DNA of 64,000 nucleotides. Origin: Deltaproteobacteria bacterium (GTDB taxonomy: Bacteria; Myxococcota; Myxococcia; Myxococcales; SZAS-1). This document shows positions 10,401 through 18,478 of this stretch, piece by piece. The notes below the pieces were generated by a model. The model did not search any database, had not been told where the DNA came from, and saw only the letters and a program-made list of their open reading frames with translations. The DNA is taken from the NCBI GenBank assembly GCA_018266075.1, contig JAFEBB010000016.1:58632-122631 (forward strand). Reading direction: 5' to 3'. The position numbers and the translations under genes are program-made. The first letter of the stretch is position 1. Every line of letters begins with the position of its first letter.

Positions 10401-11351
10401 GTCCGGGCCTGCCGCGGTGGGCACGTGACCCGAGAGCACGACGGAGACCGTGCGCCGCTCGAACGCGGTGAGCGCCGCGCTCTTCACGCTCGTGGATCCC
10501 TGTCGCGGGACCGGCGTTTCCCGGCGCGCATCCTCGGCAGGGAGCGCGGCCAGCACGGCGCCGCCATCGCGCGGGCGCTGCGCCGGTTCCTTGGCGAGCA
10601 TGGCCGCGATGAGCTCGTCGACCGACGTCGGCACGTCGCTTCGCCCTGGACGCAATCGCGGCGGCGTCTCGAGCAGCACCTTCGAGAGCACGGCCATCGC
10701 GTGCGCGCCCGAGAACGCGGGCTTGCCGGAGAGGCACTCGAAGAGCACGCAGCCGAGCGCGTACACATCGACGCGCGCGTCGGGGTTTCGCGTGCCGCGC
10801 GCCTGCTCCGGCGCCATGTACGCGGGCGTGCCGAGGAGCGCGCCGGTCATGGTGCGAAAGTCGCCGGGCTCGTCGCGCCGCGCGACGCCGAAGTCGAGCA
10901 GCGTGGCCCGACCCACGTCGCCGCTGCGGAGGAAGATGTTCGAGGGCTTCACGTCGCGATGCACGACGCCACGCGCGTGGACTTCGGCGAGCGCAGCAGC
11001 CACGCGGCGCGCGAGCACCAGCGCGTCGTCGACGGAGAGCGGCCCGCGCGCGATGCGAGCCGCGAGGTCCTCGCCCTCGAGCCACTCCATGGCCAGGTAG
11101 CGCTCGCCCGAGGGCGTCACGCCGTGATCCACGTAGCCCACGATGCCGGGGTGGCGCAGATCGGCGAGCACGCGGGCCTCGCGCTCGAAGCGCTCCTGGT
11201 CGTAGCCGTCGGAGACGCGCAGCAGCTTCAGCGCGACGATGGGTTGGTCGGGCTTCGAGAGGTCGCGCGCGCGGAAGACCGTGGCCATGCCGCCGCGTCC
11301 GGCTTGACGCTCGATCTGGAAGCGCCCCCCGACGACAGCGCCCGAAGACAT
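7431..11351 (-). CDS. Ser/Thr kinase fused to degenerate cyclase domain, AAA ATPase and TPR region
   Basis: A 1,306-residue signalling protein. Residues 10-270 are a Hanks-type kinase with glycine loop GRGGMATVF, lysine in VALK, HRDVKPSN (about 131) and DFG (about 153), so it looks catalytically intact. Residues about 295-440 resemble a class III nucleotide cyclase domain (RRTVSVVL start) but the metal-binding Asp of the first strand is absent, so it is probably inactive. Residues about 465-760 hold a NACHT/STAND-like ATPase with Walker A APAGTGKS and Walker B VVLVLEDLHW. The remainder to the C-terminus is helical and Ala-rich, like TPR repeats of the MalT/predicted-ATPase group. There is no transmembrane segment, so it is likely cytosolic. 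Kinase-ATPase fusions of this kind are common in myxobacteria. Confidence 0.88.
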   Translation of the reverse strand: MSSGAVVGGRFQIERQAGRGGMATVFRARDLSKPDQPIVALKLLRVSDGYDQERFEREARVLADLRHPGIVGYVDHGVTPSGERYLAMEWLEGEDLAARIARGPLSVDDALVLARRVAAALAEVHARGVVHRDVKPSNIFLRSGDVGRATLLDFGVARRDEPGDFRTMTGALLGTPAYMAPEQARGTRNPDARVDVYALGCVLFECLSGKPAFSGAHAMAVLSKVLLETPPRLRPGRSDVPTSVDELIAAMLAKEPAQRPRDGGAVLAALPAEDARRETPVPRQGSTSVKSAALTAFERRTVSVVLSGHVPTAAGPDDDTSSDEAPTARATGAPQLLAQAMKALGGTLERLVDGSLLVVVDGQGEATDQAARAARCALELRRARPEAAVVVATGHGETSARYPVGEVIDRAVALLARSRESSDAIAIDDATAGLLDARFEVLGGPAGLALRGEQARVEPRRTLLGKVTSCVGREQDLRTLGSLFDDCVADRRARAVLVTAPAGTGKSRVRFELLHELAERAAAPLVLLFRADSTSAGSPFGLLGPTLRREAGIIENESIEARRQKWRARVGRHVPAADVDRVSEFLGELAGVHFEDAESVQLRAARRDPMVMGDQMHRAWEDFLAAECSAHPVVLVLEDLHWGDLPTVRLVDNALGMLAERPLYVLALARPEVDELFPKLWAERDLTMIRLRPLPKRASEQLAREVLGPDAAPERIARVVEQSGGNALFLEELLRAEREGKGDAPPETVLALVEARLERLPQSTRRALRAASVFGQIFWRDGVAALLGPEEQGAADIFLSELVSREVVSVRRPSRFPDTEEYIFRHALVRDAAYAMLTEQDRALGHRLAGAWLLARGEVDALVLAGHFDKGGEPAAAVEHYLEAATQALEGNDFASALARAQRGVDCGAAGERLGALRGVQAEAHRWRREHELAERASAAAMPLLKRPDPVWYKVVAEHIEAVGALARLEPLLADAEALRQEDWPVDSSMRVIAAAHAVVQLNHHGRYAQAQALLDAVRKSRAGSSVDPMVAAWLGRAAFMRAASDANPGALLTACLASADGFSDAGDLRMASHQRVNLGYAMTVVGQWDEACRVLSTVEANARRLGLVHLPPLARSYQGYALMQLGRVKEGAAMLRSAIEALQLPGERRILTRAHNYLARGLADSGALDDAVKEIDVALEVSKDLPVVNALCRGTAAHIAIRRGRASEALDQAGKALAVLAERGSVEDGEALLRVSHAEALHASGQEATAREVIGAARASVQRRAQTIEDPKIRASFLENVSENARTLKVAAVLIDGERVTDPGS

Positions 11352-11431
11352 GGGGCGAGCTTAGCGCGAAGGTGCTTGAATGACGGAAGCAGTGGCGCAT
11401 GTTCCCGCTCGTTGTCGCACGGGCACCCTGC

Positions 11432-12268
11432 CTATTTGTGGGAACGAGTGTCGCCGCACACGCAGTCCGTGCCTCGGACCTTCCAGTTCGCGCAGTCCTT
11501 GGGCGCGAACCAAGTCGATTCATATCCGCTGCCACGAGGCGCGAGTCGCAGAACGAGGTGGCGCATGCCCACCCAGAAGACGCCCGATGGGCTCCTCACC
11601 ATCGAGTTCGGGTAGAGCGCCGAATCGAGGACCTCGAGTTGTGCGAGCACTTCGATGGCTCCGGATGGATGCAGACGAATCAGACGCCGGTTGGTGAGGA
11701 CAATGGCTGAGCGATCGTCCTCGCGAAACACGAAGAGCGGCTCGGCGTTCAGGTCAGCGAGGAAGCGAATTCGGTGGCCAGTCGTGGAGACGAGCACCGC
11801 CTTGCCGACGTTAATTGACAAGTGGGCGAGGCCTTGAATGACGAGCACGTCGTCGCCCATCGAAGCCATGCCATGGACGTTCTCAACGTCGTAGGTCGTC
11901 TCGCCAGGTGTCCGCAGCCTCTCCCTGCGGCTTCCGTCCTTCGAGGCCCACCACAGCGCGCCGCCGAATTCGCCGGCATCGAATCCGATGAGGTATCCGT
12001 CCTGAACGCCCAGCACGTGCCTTTCGCCTGCCAGGCCCTCCTCCGCTGTCCCCTTGATGGGAAACGGCTCGGAGTCGCTCCTCGACTGCTGCCCATCGTC
12101 GGGCGTGATGCGTACCCCTCCGTCCGTCCAGGCAACCTTCCATTCGCGCTCGGAGTACCCAGCGCACGTCAGTTGGTCCCCGGCCGGTGGGGCTGACAAG
12201 ACGACCCAGCCGGTGGGCACGTCGCTGATCGGCGTGGCCAAGAGGACGACCGCCAAGACATGAACCAT
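11432..12268 (-). CDS. hypothetical secreted beta-propeller-like protein
   Basis: A 278-residue protein of unknown function. The start at 12268 gives MVHVLAVVLLATPIS, a plausible signal peptide; a longer form from 12352 would bury it. The body is beta-rich with repeated short units (VLVIQGLAHL, AVLVSTTGHRIRFLADL, LTNRRLIRLHPSGAIEVL) that resemble blades of a streptogramin-lyase/NHL type propeller. The C-terminus contains three Cys in CANWKVRGTDCVCG. It lies 80 bases downstream of the kinase start on the same strand but is transcribed toward it, so the two could share a message. No specific function is claimed. Confidence 0.6.
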   Translation of the reverse strand: MVHVLAVVLLATPISDVPTGWVVLSAPPAGDQLTCAGYSEREWKVAWTDGGVRITPDDGQQSRSDSEPFPIKGTAEEGLAGERHVLGVQDGYLIGFDAGEFGGALWWASKDGSRRERLRTPGETTYDVENVHGMASMGDDVLVIQGLAHLSINVGKAVLVSTTGHRIRFLADLNAEPLFVFREDDRSAIVLTNRRLIRLHPSGAIEVLAQLEVLDSALYPNSMVRSPSGVFWVGMRHLVLRLAPRGSGYESTWFAPKDCANWKVRGTDCVCGDTRSHK

Positions 12269-12417
12269 CAGCGCGCTCCTGCAGTCGGTCCCAAGCTTCG
12301 CATGGTGGGGCGTGCCGTTTGCCGGCCCAGCTCTCTGGTGTAGCGCCCACACGGCTCGCTTCGCTTCAGGGGCTCGTCAAGGGTCCCTCTATGATCTCAT
12401 CGCCACCGCCCGGGTAG

Positions 12418-12957
12418 TCACCCGGGGGCCAACGCCGAAGACCGCGGAACTGAGTCGCACTTCAGGTCGACGAAGCTTCGATGCGTCGCCAAGGCGGTCT
12501 TGAAGTCGCCGCCCCGGGCTTGCGCTTCGGCCAGGGTCAGAATGGTCTCGCAATCGTTGGGCAGGGTCTTCTGCGCTTCGAGAAGAAGACCGACCGCTTC
12601 CTTCTGCTTGTTGTCACGCAGGAGAGCTCGCGCGCGGCCGAGGAGGTCCCGGTTCCTTGCGAGCGGCTCGCCGGCGTCCGGGCCCCCTGCGTCGACTGAG
12701 GCGGCGAGCTCGTGCACGTACGCTCCACCGTCCGGCGACGTATCTGGGAAGCAGGAGATCACTGTTTTCTTTTCGTAGCGGATCTGGGGCTTGGGTGATG
12801 CCAACGGGTCGAACGTACCGACGTCCGATGCCGTTTTGCCTTTCGAAGCCGGACCTCGGTCCGCGGCCCACGAGTGCGACGAGAGAGCCAGGAGGGCAGC
12901 CGTCGCCAGGAGGGCCAAACATGGGTTCCGCGTGTGAGCGGGCGACGGGGATCTCAT
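12418..12957 (-). CDS. hypothetical exported protein with TPR-like C-terminus
   Basis: A 179-residue protein. The chosen start (MRSPSPAHTRN) leads into a hydrophobic stretch ending ALSSHSWAAD, a good signal peptidase I site. The mature N-terminus is polar and holds a single Cys in ISCFPD. The last 80 residues (RARALLRDNKQKEAVGLL ... ETILTLAEAQARGG) have the size and small/large residue pattern of two TPR-type helical hairpins. It is probably periplasmic. No family is recognised with confidence. Confidence 0.6.
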   Translation of the reverse strand: MRSPSPAHTRNPCLALLATAALLALSSHSWAADRGPASKGKTASDVGTFDPLASPKPQIRYEKKTVISCFPDTSPDGGAYVHELAASVDAGGPDAGEPLARNRDLLGRARALLRDNKQKEAVGLLLEAQKTLPNDCETILTLAEAQARGGDFKTALATHRSFVDLKCDSVPRSSALAPG

Positions 12958-13056
12958 GGGCTCCCCCAGGATATCCCAGTGCACGATGGAGCCCTGAACC
13001 AGACAGGCTCAGAGGCTCCGCGAGTTTGCGTGCGCGTCGTGACTTAGAATTGTCCG

Positions 13057-13554
13057 ATGCGCCGCGAAGAGCACAACCGCGTGTGGGCCACAAAGGCGAT
13101 ATACGCTGGAATCGGGTTGACGCTGGTCGCGGCCGCATCGTCGTCGCGGGTGAATCTGCGCGGGCCTCGCGAGCTCACGCTCGTCTTTGACGCCGGGCAT
13201 TGCACCTCGCAGATGGACGTCGACACCGCGCATTGCACGGTATCGACCCTACTCGACCAGGACGGTGTAACGCACACGTATACCTATGATGTGCCGTGCG
13301 CCCATGACTTCGAATCGTGCGGCGAGGACTTCCATTGTGACTGCACCGATGTCTGGCGCGATGCCGGGATGCTCTGGCCGGACGGAGGAAGGTGCCAGTA
13401 CTACTGGAAGCACTTCCGAGATGGCGGCGAAGAGCTCATCGACGGCTGCCGCGGTGCACACCGGAGCGAGCAAGCGCCGACGAGTGCCTTCCCCGAGCTG
13501 CAGCCAGCTGGTGCCAGCGACTTCCCGATCGAGCCTCCGCTTTCCAAGCCTTAG
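13057..13554 (+). CDS. hypothetical membrane-anchored or exported Cys-rich protein
   Basis: A 165-residue protein with a short basic N-terminus, one hydrophobic segment at about residues 13-28 (AIYAGIGLTLVAAASSS) and then a polar domain with eight or so Cys residues, several closely spaced (CGEDFHCDC). This suggests an exported disulphide-bonded domain held by an uncleaved signal anchor. It is divergent from the preceding gene with about 100 bases between them. No homologue is recognised. Coding status rests on the coherent composition and hydrophobic start. Confidence 0.5.
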   Translation: MRREEHNRVWATKAIYAGIGLTLVAAASSSRVNLRGPRELTLVFDAGHCTSQMDVDTAHCTVSTLLDQDGVTHTYTYDVPCAHDFESCGEDFHCDCTDVWRDAGMLWPDGGRCQYYWKHFRDGGEELIDGCRGAHRSEQAPTSAFPELQPAGASDFPIEPPLSKP

Positions 13555-13617
13555 GCCGCACGATTCATCCTGAAGCCGGACGCAAAACTTCATGAGACCC
13601 AACGGGCTCCACAACGC

Positions 13618-13950
13618 TCATCGGATCGCGCCAACGTTCGTGCGGACATCGACGGTGGCTATCCCGCGCGGCCCGATGTCGATGGTTAGCGCGGTAGAAC
13701 TCGTATCGGAGCGGTCACGGACCTCGGTGAAAACGACCTTCAGCATCCCCTCCTCCGAAATCACCTGCGGAGTTGGTGCATCCAGGACGAGCATGCGCCC
13801 GTCGAACATCGCCGCAACGATCAAGCGCAGCAGCGCACTCGTTTCGGGCGGCTTCGAGAGCCAGCCGCGCTTTCGGACCAGCTCGGCGAAGTCCTTGTCG
13901 CCGTGGATCCCGTAGGTCGTTCCATCGGCGTCGAGGAGCACTCGAGCCAC
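13618..13950 (-). CDS. hypothetical small protein
   Basis: A 110-residue protein, mixed alpha/beta by composition, with no signal peptide, transmembrane segment or Cys. It begins MARVLLDADGTTYG and ends with an alternating hydrophobic strand pattern (ALTIDIGPRGIATVDV). No family is recognised. It is convergent with the Cys-rich gene at its left (63 bases apart) and lies downstream of the HNH-like gene, separated from it by a strong hairpin, so it probably has its own promoter. Confidence 0.5.
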   Translation of the reverse strand: MARVLLDADGTTYGIHGDKDFAELVRKRGWLSKPPETSALLRLIVAAMFDGRMLVLDAPTPQVISEEGMLKVVFTEVRDRSDTSSTALTIDIGPRGIATVDVRTNVGAIR

Positions 13951-14009
13951 GCCTTCATGCGTGCTGGTTTGCAGTTGAAGACGCGCTGATACCGCCGCGC
14001 CAAATAGTA

Positions 14010-14037
14010 GGAGGCCGGCGCTTTCGCGCCGGCCTCC
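14010..14037 (-). terminator. perfect 12-bp hairpin downstream of the HNH-like gene
   Basis: GGAGGCCGGCGC (14010-14021) and GCGCCGGCCTCC (14026-14037) are perfectly complementary around the loop TTTC. On the minus strand it follows the stop of the 14063-14779 gene by 25 bases and is followed by CTACTATTTGG, a weak T-rich tract. Probably a terminator, with a weaker tail than the one at 14791-14844. Confidence 0.6.
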
Positions 14038-14062
14038 TTGCCCTGCTCGATCTTCTCTCGGC

Positions 14063-14779
14063 CTACTTCGTCCCGATCATCGTCCGCATCGCCTTCAGCG
14101 CGTCCTGCGAGCCGAGCTCGTACCGATCCATCAACAGCACTTGCGCTCCCCAGATCGGCCCGGAGATGGCGTGTATGCCCACGCCGCGGTGCCGGTGGTG
14201 CACGTCGCAGAGCACCCAGAGGTTGTCTGGGTGGTGATCGATCCATGCCTCCATCTCGCTGCGGCTGAAGGTCCTGCGGTACAGCGGCTCCAGCGGGTTC
14301 TGCTCCCTCAGCTTCGAGATCACATCTGCGTTGAACTTCCCGACGTCGATCGCCTTGGCCAAGCTCCACTCGATGAGCGCGTGGTGCGTCTCGAGCTGCA
14401 CGGCGCCGAAGCGGTTGCGCGTCGGGCTCTTCAGCGTGGAGTACTTCACGCCGCAAACTACGCAGGGCCGGTCTTCCTTGTGCACCAGGTGGTGGTGGAT
14501 GGCGCCGTACGCCGTGCTCTCGGTCCGCGGTGAGTGCGGCGGGTAGAAGACGGCCTCCAACAGCTCTCGCTCGACGCAGTGGACGTTGGCGGTCTGAGGC
14601 TGAACGGCCTGCCCAGCCGGCGCATGAGCGGCGGCACTGCCCGCCCGTGAAACTGGCTGAACCTTCCCGGCGACCGGAGCAGCACCAGCCTGAAGTGCGG
14701 CACGTGCACGCCGGGCACCTCGCGACGACGACCTCTCCGCGTTCCCATCGGCCTTCTCCTTCTTGAACATGGGGTTCAT
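14063..14779 (-). CDS. HNH-nuclease-like zinc-binding protein
   Basis: A 238-residue protein. The first 75 residues are basic, then Ala/Pro-rich and probably disordered. The rest has an HNH-like arrangement: a CVVCG zinc knuckle at about residue 105, LETHHALIEW at about 128, and NLWVLCDVHHRHRGVG at about 187, the last resembling the N/H part of the beta-beta-alpha-metal fold. A nuclease role is inferred; only one Cys pair is visible and the catalytic geometry cannot be confirmed from sequence alone. Similar proteins occur in phage and mobile regions. It shares strand and spacing with the helical protein gene upstream, but an intrinsic terminator lies between them. Confidence 0.65.
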   Translation of the reverse strand: MNPMFKKEKADGNAERSSSRGARRARAALQAGAAPVAGKVQPVSRAGSAAAHAPAGQAVQPQTANVHCVERELLEAVFYPPHSPRTESTAYGAIHHHLVHKEDRPCVVCGVKYSTLKSPTRNRFGAVQLETHHALIEWSLAKAIDVGKFNADVISKLREQNPLEPLYRRTFSRSEMEAWIDHHPDNLWVLCDVHHRHRGVGIHAISGPIWGAQVLLMDRYELGSQDALKAMRTMIGTK

Positions 14780-14790
14780 GACGAGCTCCC

Positions 14791-14844
14791 GAAAAAGAAG
14801 AGGCCGGCGACACGGGACGAACTCGTCTCCGTGTCGCCGGCCTC
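14791..14844 (-). terminator. strong intrinsic terminator after the helical-protein gene
   Basis: A perfect 16-bp stem, GAGGCCGGCGACACGG (14800-14815) pairing with CCGTGTCGCCGGCCTC (14829-14844), encloses a loop that can pair further (GACGA with TCGTC). Read on the minus strand it begins 14 bases after the stop codon of the 14858-15748 gene and is followed at once by CTTCTTTTTC. This is the clearest rho-independent terminator in the window. Confidence 0.9.
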
Positions 14845-14857
14845 GTGAGCACCCTCA

Positions 14858-15748
14858 TCAGTGCGACGCCCCGTTCATCAGCTGGGGCCCGATCGCGCCG
14901 TTGACCGGGGGCGCGATGGCGGTGGCATCACCGCCGCTGGGCGTGGGCACGCTCTGAATCACCGGAGCGGGCGTGGGAGCCAGCGCCGGCGAGGGCTGCA
15001 CCGGAGCCGGGTTCGACGCGACCGGCGGGCTCACCACCGGAGCGGGCTGCGTCGCGACCGGAGCCGGCGCGGGCTTCGCGGGCGCGGTGGTGCTCGTGCC
15101 CGAGGCCGGCTGCGTCGTCGTGCTTCCCGCCTTCGCCTTCTTGGACTGCCGGCCGGCCTTGCGCGCCTTCTTCAGCTCACCCTCCAGCGCCGAGCCCGGG
15201 GTGGCGAGCCGCTGCAGGATCACGTCGGCCTGGGCGATGAGGAGCTTGAGCTCCGAGAGCGCCGTGGTGCCCTTGTGCGACGCTTCCGGCGCGCTGCCCT
15301 CGGCGATGAGCGCCGCCTCCGCCTCCTCGTACCGCTTGGCCACCTTGCTGATCTTCTCGGCGTAGGGGTGGCCCTCCTTGCCCGCGGCCCGGAGCGCCTC
15401 CTCGAGCTGCTTCGCCTGCTCGGTCGGCGCCAGGGCCATCCACGTCGTCTGCACGCCGATCTTCGCGTACAGCGCCGCGTTGGTGGACTCGATGATGGCG
15501 TAGGTGCCGCCCACGACCATCTTCAAGTTCGCCGCCGCGGTGCGCGCCTTGGCGGTGAGATCCTTCTTGCGGTTGCTGTGCGCCGAGGCGTCGAGGATCG
15601 CCGTGCTGCTCTCCGCGACCCCTGCCCGGAACTTCGGCCGAAGCGCGACGGCCTCCGGGCTGTTCACCTCGTCGAGGAGCTGGAGGTAGGCCTCGGCCTT
15701 ATCCAGCGTGGCGTTGTGGGACTGCTTCACTTCATTGACGGACTTCAT
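14858..15748 (-). CDS. hypothetical helical protein with Pro/Ala-rich tail
   Basis: A 296-residue protein. Residues 1-195 are strongly alpha-helical and charged, with several predicted helical hairpins (HNATLDKAEAYLQLL, AKRYEEAEAALIAEG). Residues about 195-296 are a Lys-rich link followed by a Pro/Ala/Thr/Val tail of the PAPVATQPAP type. There is no signal peptide. The start is supported by a near-perfect ribosome site, AAAGGAG, eight bases before the ATG. It ends at a strong intrinsic terminator. No family is recognised; the composition fits a structural or nucleoid-like protein, which is only an inference. Confidence 0.75.
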   Translation of the reverse strand: MKSVNEVKQSHNATLDKAEAYLQLLDEVNSPEAVALRPKFRAGVAESSTAILDASAHSNRKKDLTAKARTAAANLKMVVGGTYAIIESTNAALYAKIGVQTTWMALAPTEQAKQLEEALRAAGKEGHPYAEKISKVAKRYEEAEAALIAEGSAPEASHKGTTALSELKLLIAQADVILQRLATPGSALEGELKKARKAGRQSKKAKAGSTTTQPASGTSTTAPAKPAPAPVATQPAPVVSPPVASNPAPVQPSPALAPTPAPVIQSVPTPSGGDATAIAPPVNGAIGPQLMNGASH

Positions 15749-16042
15749 GGCGGACTCCTTTGTGTTTGCTGCGGTTTTGTCCGACCGCCCCTCGGGAGCC
15801 CGATGCTCCGTTGCAGCGTGCGGACGGAGACCGGTATTGCTGCCGGCGTGCCAGCACCCAACACACTGAAATGACAGGAGGAGTCGCCGTGGCCCGATTT
15901 CGGTGGGCTCGGCCGACGGCCGAGCTCGAGCCTCGGCTCCGGGAACTTCGGTCGAGTGATTTCAGGCGCTTGGACTTCGACCACCGCCGCGGCCGGCAAC
16001 TTGAGCATCCGCTTAAGCTCGAGCGCGGATTTCTGAGCAGAT

Positions 16043-16483
16043 GCTCAACTGACGGGAGTGGCGAGCGCTCCAGAGCAATCGCCCGAGTCGGGAGATTGGT
16101 TTTTTCGGATCGCCGGAGTCGGGCGATCGCCTTTTTCCGATCGCCCAAGTCAGGCGGTTCAGTCAGAGCGGATCGCCAGCGGCGGACGATCGCTTTTTCC
16201 CGATCGCCCGAGTCGGGACGTTCAGTCGGAGCGGATCGCCCGAGTTGGGCGAGCGCTTTTTTCCGATCGCCCGAGTCAGGAGGTTCAGTCGGGACGGATC
16301 GCCCGAGTCGGCCGATCGCTTTTTCCCGATCGCCCGGTTCCGGAAGTCCAGTCGGGGCGGATCGCCCGAGGTTGGCGATCCCATTTTCCCGATCGCCCAA
16401 GTCGGGAGGTCCGGTCGGGGCGGATCGCCCGAGTCGGAAGACAGGACCGACCCGATCTCCAAAGTGGGGATATCAGTCTGAGC
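16043..16483. repeat. 63-bp tandem array with hairpin plus T-run in each unit
   Basis: The motif CGGATCGCC recurs at 16106, 16169, 16232, 16295, 16358 and 16421, exactly 63 bases apart. A partial unit lies before the first and the last is degenerate. Each unit holds two copies of a GATCGCCCGAGTCGG-like core. In the better units the first core continues into a complementary CGATCGC arm and then a run of 4-6 T, for example GATCGCCCGA-G-TCGGCCGATC followed by GCTTTTT. Units therefore look like tandem plus-strand terminators. Because 63 is a multiple of three, long open frames pass through the array on both strands, but their proteins are Arg/Ser/Gly/Pro repeats with no convincing start. The stretch 15749-16610 holds no other gene that can be supported. 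Confidence 0.85.
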
Positions 16484-16610
16484 GAAACTACGGAGTCCGG
16501 AGATTGGCCTGAAGTTGCTCGCCGAGTCGGGAGATCACTTGCAGTGGATGTTAAGCGCGTGGTGGTGCTGACGGGCCGCGAGAGCGGTCGTCGTGCCCAG
16601 TTGGTGCCCA

Positions 16611-17294
16611 TCAATGAGCTCGTGAGCCTCGCGTGGGAGCAAGCGCGCACGATTCGGCGTTCGGCCATTTACGAATCGGCCACGCCGCGTAATTGAGCCG
16701 CTCATCGTCGCTGACGACTCCGCCGTCGCTCACAGTTCGAATGAACGGGTGCGACGCGTATGCGAGAACGCGTTCGGCACGCCTGCGTGCTTCTGGGCCG
16801 ATTTCAGGGTGGCGAAGTGCGCTGTCCGCGATCATCGCAGCAAGGTCCAGGTGGCCCATGATCGTGTGGATCTCTGCCTTGTCCACGGCGACGATCAGGT
16901 TGCCCGGATAGTTGGCATCCACGAATTGCGCTGTCTTGAGTGCCTCTTCTGCCCGCCACGGTTCGTGGAGGGCAGCGAAAACTGCATCGTCCACATTGGA
17001 AATGGCGAGTGCCTTTTCTGTCAGCATGCTCTCCGTGACGAGGCCGCCCTTTCCGGCGATCTCCACTCGACCGAATTCGTCCTCGCTCGGAGCAATGAGC
17101 TCGAGGCGCGCGAGGCGAACGGCGTTTCGATACGAGCTGTTGATTGCGTAGATCGTCGAGAGAGAGACCACGACGACCGTGGCGATTTTGAGCCGGTTCT
17201 TCCCCGAAGCCGAAAGCGTCCCCTTGTCGATCCAGGCGTTGGTGACCGACATCCCCCATGCCACGACTTGGCTGATCAGGGTGAGCAGGGGCAT
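16611..17294 (-). CDS. hypothetical membrane-anchored protein
   Basis: A 227-residue protein with an N-terminal hydrophobic stretch (LLTLISQVVAWGM) and a clear transmembrane helix at about residues 36-52 (LKIATVVVVSLSTIYAI). The rest is a soluble helical domain with Ala-rich helices (DLAAMIADSALRH ... ARRRAERVLAYA) like a short TPR or solenoid. It is 80 bases downstream of the DUF3800 gene on the same strand, so the two may be co-transcribed. No family is recognised. Confidence 0.6.
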   Translation of the reverse strand: MPLLTLISQVVAWGMSVTNAWIDKGTLSASGKNRLKIATVVVVSLSTIYAINSSYRNAVRLARLELIAPSEDEFGRVEIAGKGGLVTESMLTEKALAISNVDDAVFAALHEPWRAEEALKTAQFVDANYPGNLIVAVDKAEIHTIMGHLDLAAMIADSALRHPEIGPEARRRAERVLAYASHPFIRTVSDGGVVSDDERLNYAAWPIRKWPNAESCALAPTRGSRAH

Positions 17295-17374
17295 GGGGCA
17301 ATGGAGGAGTCTATCGTTGCCGCGCCCGATCCTGCGTTGCGCTCGCCAAGGCCGACTCGCGAGTCAGAATGGCT

Positions 17375-18220
17375 CTATCGGTTTGAGGCGCGCCTCACGG
17401 TCTGGGGCAGCGGGTACTTCAACTTCACCGGCTCCGTCTTTACGGCGCGCGGAGCGCCCGCGGTCGGGTCATAGAAGTACCAAACGTTGAACTTCACTTC
17501 GTTCTTATGGGTGTCGTGGTTAAGGCTCGGCCATCCGAGGTGGTCGGCGATCCACTGACGCAGCTCCACCTTCGCTTCGCGCTGCGAGTCCTTTTGCCAG
17601 GTCTCCATGACCGCGCCCAGCAGGACATCGCACAGCCCGATGCTCGGCGTGTCCTTGGAGTCGCGAGTGAAGACGCGGTCCACGGAGCGCACCTGGCCGA
17701 ATAGCTTCTTGAGGACGTGGTTCGCGATAATCTCGACGACCTCATCCGCCTTCCCGTAACTCGACTGAATCGGGTCGACCCAAATGCGAAACGTCTGGGC
17801 GCGCTCCGGGTACGCCGTCAGGCACCTCTGGATTTTGTTCGTGAGCAGCCGCGTGAAGTGCTTCTGGCGGGCAAGGTCCCAGCTGCCGCTGTGATGAGTG
17901 AGGTCGACATCCGCCATGCGCACGACGAGGCAATGGAACGCGAGGTAGTTCGTCTTGAAGAACGACTCGACCAGCGCCTTGTAGAACTTCAGGTTCGCGT
18001 CATTGACCTTGTTCCATTTGATTTCGTACGGGTAGCGGTAGCGCTCACGTAGGTCGGTGATCATCGCGGCGAAGTCACCGCGTCGCTGGTCCGGAGACCA
18101 CAGCGACCCGAATCCGTAGAACGGCTTCCCACCGGTGCCGGACTCGTCACACGAGATGATCCAACGCTTCACGCCCGGCGGTGGCGGCGAGTCGTCGTCA
18201 TCGGTGCGCTTCGTCCCCAT
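17375..18220 (-). CDS. DUF3800 domain protein
   Basis: A 281-residue protein starting MGTKRTDDDD at 18220; the upstream extension is rejected as basic low-complexity sequence. The first strand carries the family signature with CDESGTGG (compare DESG of DUF3800), followed by FYGFGSLW. Further acidic positions lie in FRIWVDPIQSS and in the late IGLCDVLLGAV, which matches the third acidic position of an RNase H-like fold. DUF3800 proteins are often found in phage and defence neighbourhoods and are thought to be nuclease-like; activity has not been shown for this one. It is divergent from the flippase gene. Confidence 0.8.
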   Translation of the reverse strand: MGTKRTDDDDSPPPPGVKRWIISCDESGTGGKPFYGFGSLWSPDQRRGDFAAMITDLRERYRYPYEIKWNKVNDANLKFYKALVESFFKTNYLAFHCLVVRMADVDLTHHSGSWDLARQKHFTRLLTNKIQRCLTAYPERAQTFRIWVDPIQSSYGKADEVVEIIANHVLKKLFGQVRSVDRVFTRDSKDTPSIGLCDVLLGAVMETWQKDSQREAKVELRQWIADHLGWPSLNHDTHKNEVKFNVWYFYDPTAGAPRAVKTEPVKLKYPLPQTVRRASNR

Positions 18221-18478
18221 GTCGCTCCTGAGACCTGTCTTGAAGTGCCTTCTGCGCGGCGATCGGACGACCAGGCTGCTTGATCCTGACCAGTGTCCCC
18301 GGATCAATGGCAAGTCCTTCGCTCGGGCGGTGACGCTGCCCCCCGTCGTTCCTAGCTTCCCGGTGCAACGGGAGCCGGCCGTGTCAGAAGTTCGACCAGG
18401 ACGCGAGTTTGCTGAGACGCGAACTGCCTTCAGCGGCAGCCGTTCGCCAACTCGCGCAGTCGAACTGGAGGCCGTGGC

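Noticed and set aside
7623..11615. An open frame of about 1,330 codons opposite the kinase/ATPase/TPR gene
   Set aside because: Arg/Ala/His-rich translation with no domain; it is the antisense shadow expected of a GC-rich gene with strong third-position bias.
16043..16483. CRISPR array
   Set aside because: The 63-base units are repeated in full with no unique spacers, and no cas gene is seen.
15760..16696. Repeat proteins of 21-residue units encoded through the 63-bp array on either strand
   Set aside because: Several frames are equally open because 63 is a multiple of three; none has a convincing start, ribosome site or non-repetitive domain.
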